Source: Deltaproteobacteria bacterium
Lineage (GTDB): Bacteria > Desulfobacterota > DSM-4660 > Desulfatiglandales > B25-G16
Direction of reading: 5' to 3'
DNA: 6,930 nt
Assembly (NCBI GenBank): GCA_020348625.1
Contig: CP070752.1
Span: 1,661,460 to 1,668,389, forward strand
Below the pieces are notes generated by a model that was given only the letters and a program-made list of their open reading frames with translations, was not told the origin of the DNA and did not search any database. Positions 6,322 through 6,930 of this stretch are shown here, piece by piece (the stretch's first letter is position 1; the number at the start of each line of letters is the position of its first letter). The position numbers were made by a program, and so were the translations under genes.

Positions 6322-6579
6322 TTAGAGATGATCTCCTTTGCCACTTCTGATCGTGAAGATCAGTCTTTTAAGAATTATTACTGCCAGGTTCGCACAGATA
6401 ATCAGGCCAGCGCACCCCGCCACAATAATACCAAACCAGAAACACGCGGCTATTGTCAATCTATACCCAAGTATCCGCCCGAAGATAAGCGCTATAAGAA
6501 ACAGGGCTAATTCTATCAAAAACAAAACGAAAATCAGTAGCTTGAAATACTCCCCCGTTGGGCTAGATTGCAGCTTCAA
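6322..6579 (-). CDS. Small two-helix membrane protein, unknown function
   Basis: The 85-residue product is strongly hydrophobic. One likely helix spans about residues 11-33 (KLLIFVLFLIELALFLIALI) and a second about 42-70, rich in Ala, Ile and Cys (three Cys at 46, 56 and 62). A basic tail follows (LKRL, IRSGKGDHL), consistent with both termini facing the cytoplasm. No family is recognised. The frame has no ATG or GTG start: TTG at 6579 is the first usable codon after an upstream stop, and its ribosome binding site is poor (TAAG at best), so the start is tentative. The stop is 18 nt before the VOC gene, and that gene's ribosome binding site lies in the gap, fitting an operon. The overlapping + strand frame here is judged a shadow, because the minus-strand product looks like a real membrane protein. 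Confidence 0.55.
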   Translation of the reverse strand: MKLQSSPTGEYFKLLIFVLFLIELALFLIALIFGRILGYRLTIAACFWFGIIVAGCAGLIICANLAVIILKRLIFTIRSGKGDHL

Positions 6580-6669
6580 TTTGCTTAGGTCTTGAGGTTA
6601 CGAATATTAAAGGCCCGTCTCGACGGATAAAGCGGTAAATCAGAGCATCCATACTGAAGAAGCGTGCAC
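6580..6669. promoter_or_regulatory. Divergent intergenic region with a short dyad
   Basis: This 90-nt region separates the first minus-strand gene from the divergent + strand frame, so it probably holds promoters for both. CCGTC-TC-GACGG at 6615-6626 is a perfect 5-bp dyad with a 2-base centre, a possible operator. On the + strand, TTGCTT followed 16-18 nt later by AATATT/TATTAA (around 6601-6609) is a weak promoter-like pair. Confidence 0.3.
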
Positions 6670-6930
6670 ATGTTTAATGGCATCTTAGCAGAAAAGACGA
6701 ATCATATAAATTGCATTAAGCGCTCTAGTGCATTGGAGTGTGCTTTATTCTATCGTAGTGAGCAACGAGCCCATGTTCTTGTTTGCATTAGAGATAGCCG
6801 TGTGGGATGGAAAAGAGCTCTTTCCCATCCTGATATAGCAAACTATTCTATGCTCTCAGCAGTAATAGATGAGCGGCACAAGAATACCCTGTGGTTTGTC
6901 GAAGCGAAGGGGAGCTTCATCGGGCATTTA
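6670..6930 (+). CDS. Hypothetical protein, 3' end outside the window
   Basis: A frame beginning at ATG 6670 stays open for 87 codons to the window edge. It starts MFNGILAEKTNHINCIKR and the visible end reads NTLWFVEAKGSFIGHL. A stop in the same frame at 6655-6657 limits the start to GTG 6664 or ATG 6670. GAAGAAG about 7-8 nt upstream is a weak Shine-Dalgarno that favours the ATG. No signal peptide, membrane segment or known motif is visible. The mixture of charged and hydrophobic residues looks like a soluble protein. Codons such as ATA, TTA and AGT are frequent compared with the genes to its left, so recent acquisition is possible. I do not recognise the family. The lack of a visible stop, plausible amino-acid mix and divergent placement support a real gene, but not strongly. 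Confidence 0.5.
   Translation, partial: MFNGILAEKTNHINCIKRSSALECALFYRSEQRAHVLVCIRDSRVGWKRALSHPDIANYSMLSAVIDERHKNTLWFVEAKGSFIGHL

Noticed and set aside
5857..6510. 217-codon + strand frame opposite the VOC and membrane protein genes
   Set aside because: It is antisense to a VOC protein with all four ligand positions and spans a gene boundary; its product is low in recognisable structure.

Overview
The window looks like chromosomal DNA from an anaerobic bacterium. Its gene content (alanine dehydrogenase and alanine racemase genes, a VOC protein, a nitrilase-family hydrolase and a relic of a COG2403-type GTPase) would fit the Desulfobacterota or a similar lineage. That placement is an inference from gene content and family resemblance only; there is no rRNA or other phylogenetic marker here. 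Base composition is fairly balanced across most of the window, and the last ~350 bases look more AT-rich.

Layout. The left edge holds the 3' three-quarters of a PLP-dependent class I/II aminotransferase on the + strand. It converges on a long run of minus-strand genes. Read in their direction of transcription (right to left), these are: a small two-helix membrane protein; a VOC/glyoxalase-fold protein; a carbon-nitrogen hydrolase; a frameshifted and truncated relic of a cyclic 2,3-diphosphoglycerate synthetase-like GTPase; two tandem alanine dehydrogenases (370 aa each, about 75% identical by my block-by-block count); and an alanine racemase. At the right edge a divergent + strand reading frame of unknown function begins at 6670 and runs off the window.

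How the genes fit together. The core is an alanine-use module. Alanine racemase interconverts D- and L-alanine, and alanine dehydrogenase oxidises L-alanine to pyruvate, ammonia and NADH, or runs in reverse for ammonia assimilation. The two dehydrogenase genes are 40 nt apart, each behind a strong Shine-Dalgarno sequence at identical 6-nt spacing, so they are probably co-transcribed. The upstream copy (3495-4607) keeps all the family's key residues. The downstream copy (2342-3454) keeps the catalytic His and Asp but has Arg in place of the pyruvate-binding Lys75 and Pro in place of the Arg of the SEVAGR motif. The two genes are also mosaic at DNA level, with near-identical patches inside otherwise diverged sequence, which suggests gene conversion. 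The nitrilase-family hydrolase could release ammonia or an amino acid from an amide, but its substrate cannot be read from the sequence.

I found no CRISPR array, insertion sequence, tRNA, rRNA or phage module. I see no convincing new multi-gene system. The points most worth following up are the diverged dehydrogenase copy, the conversion pattern and the GTPase gene relic.
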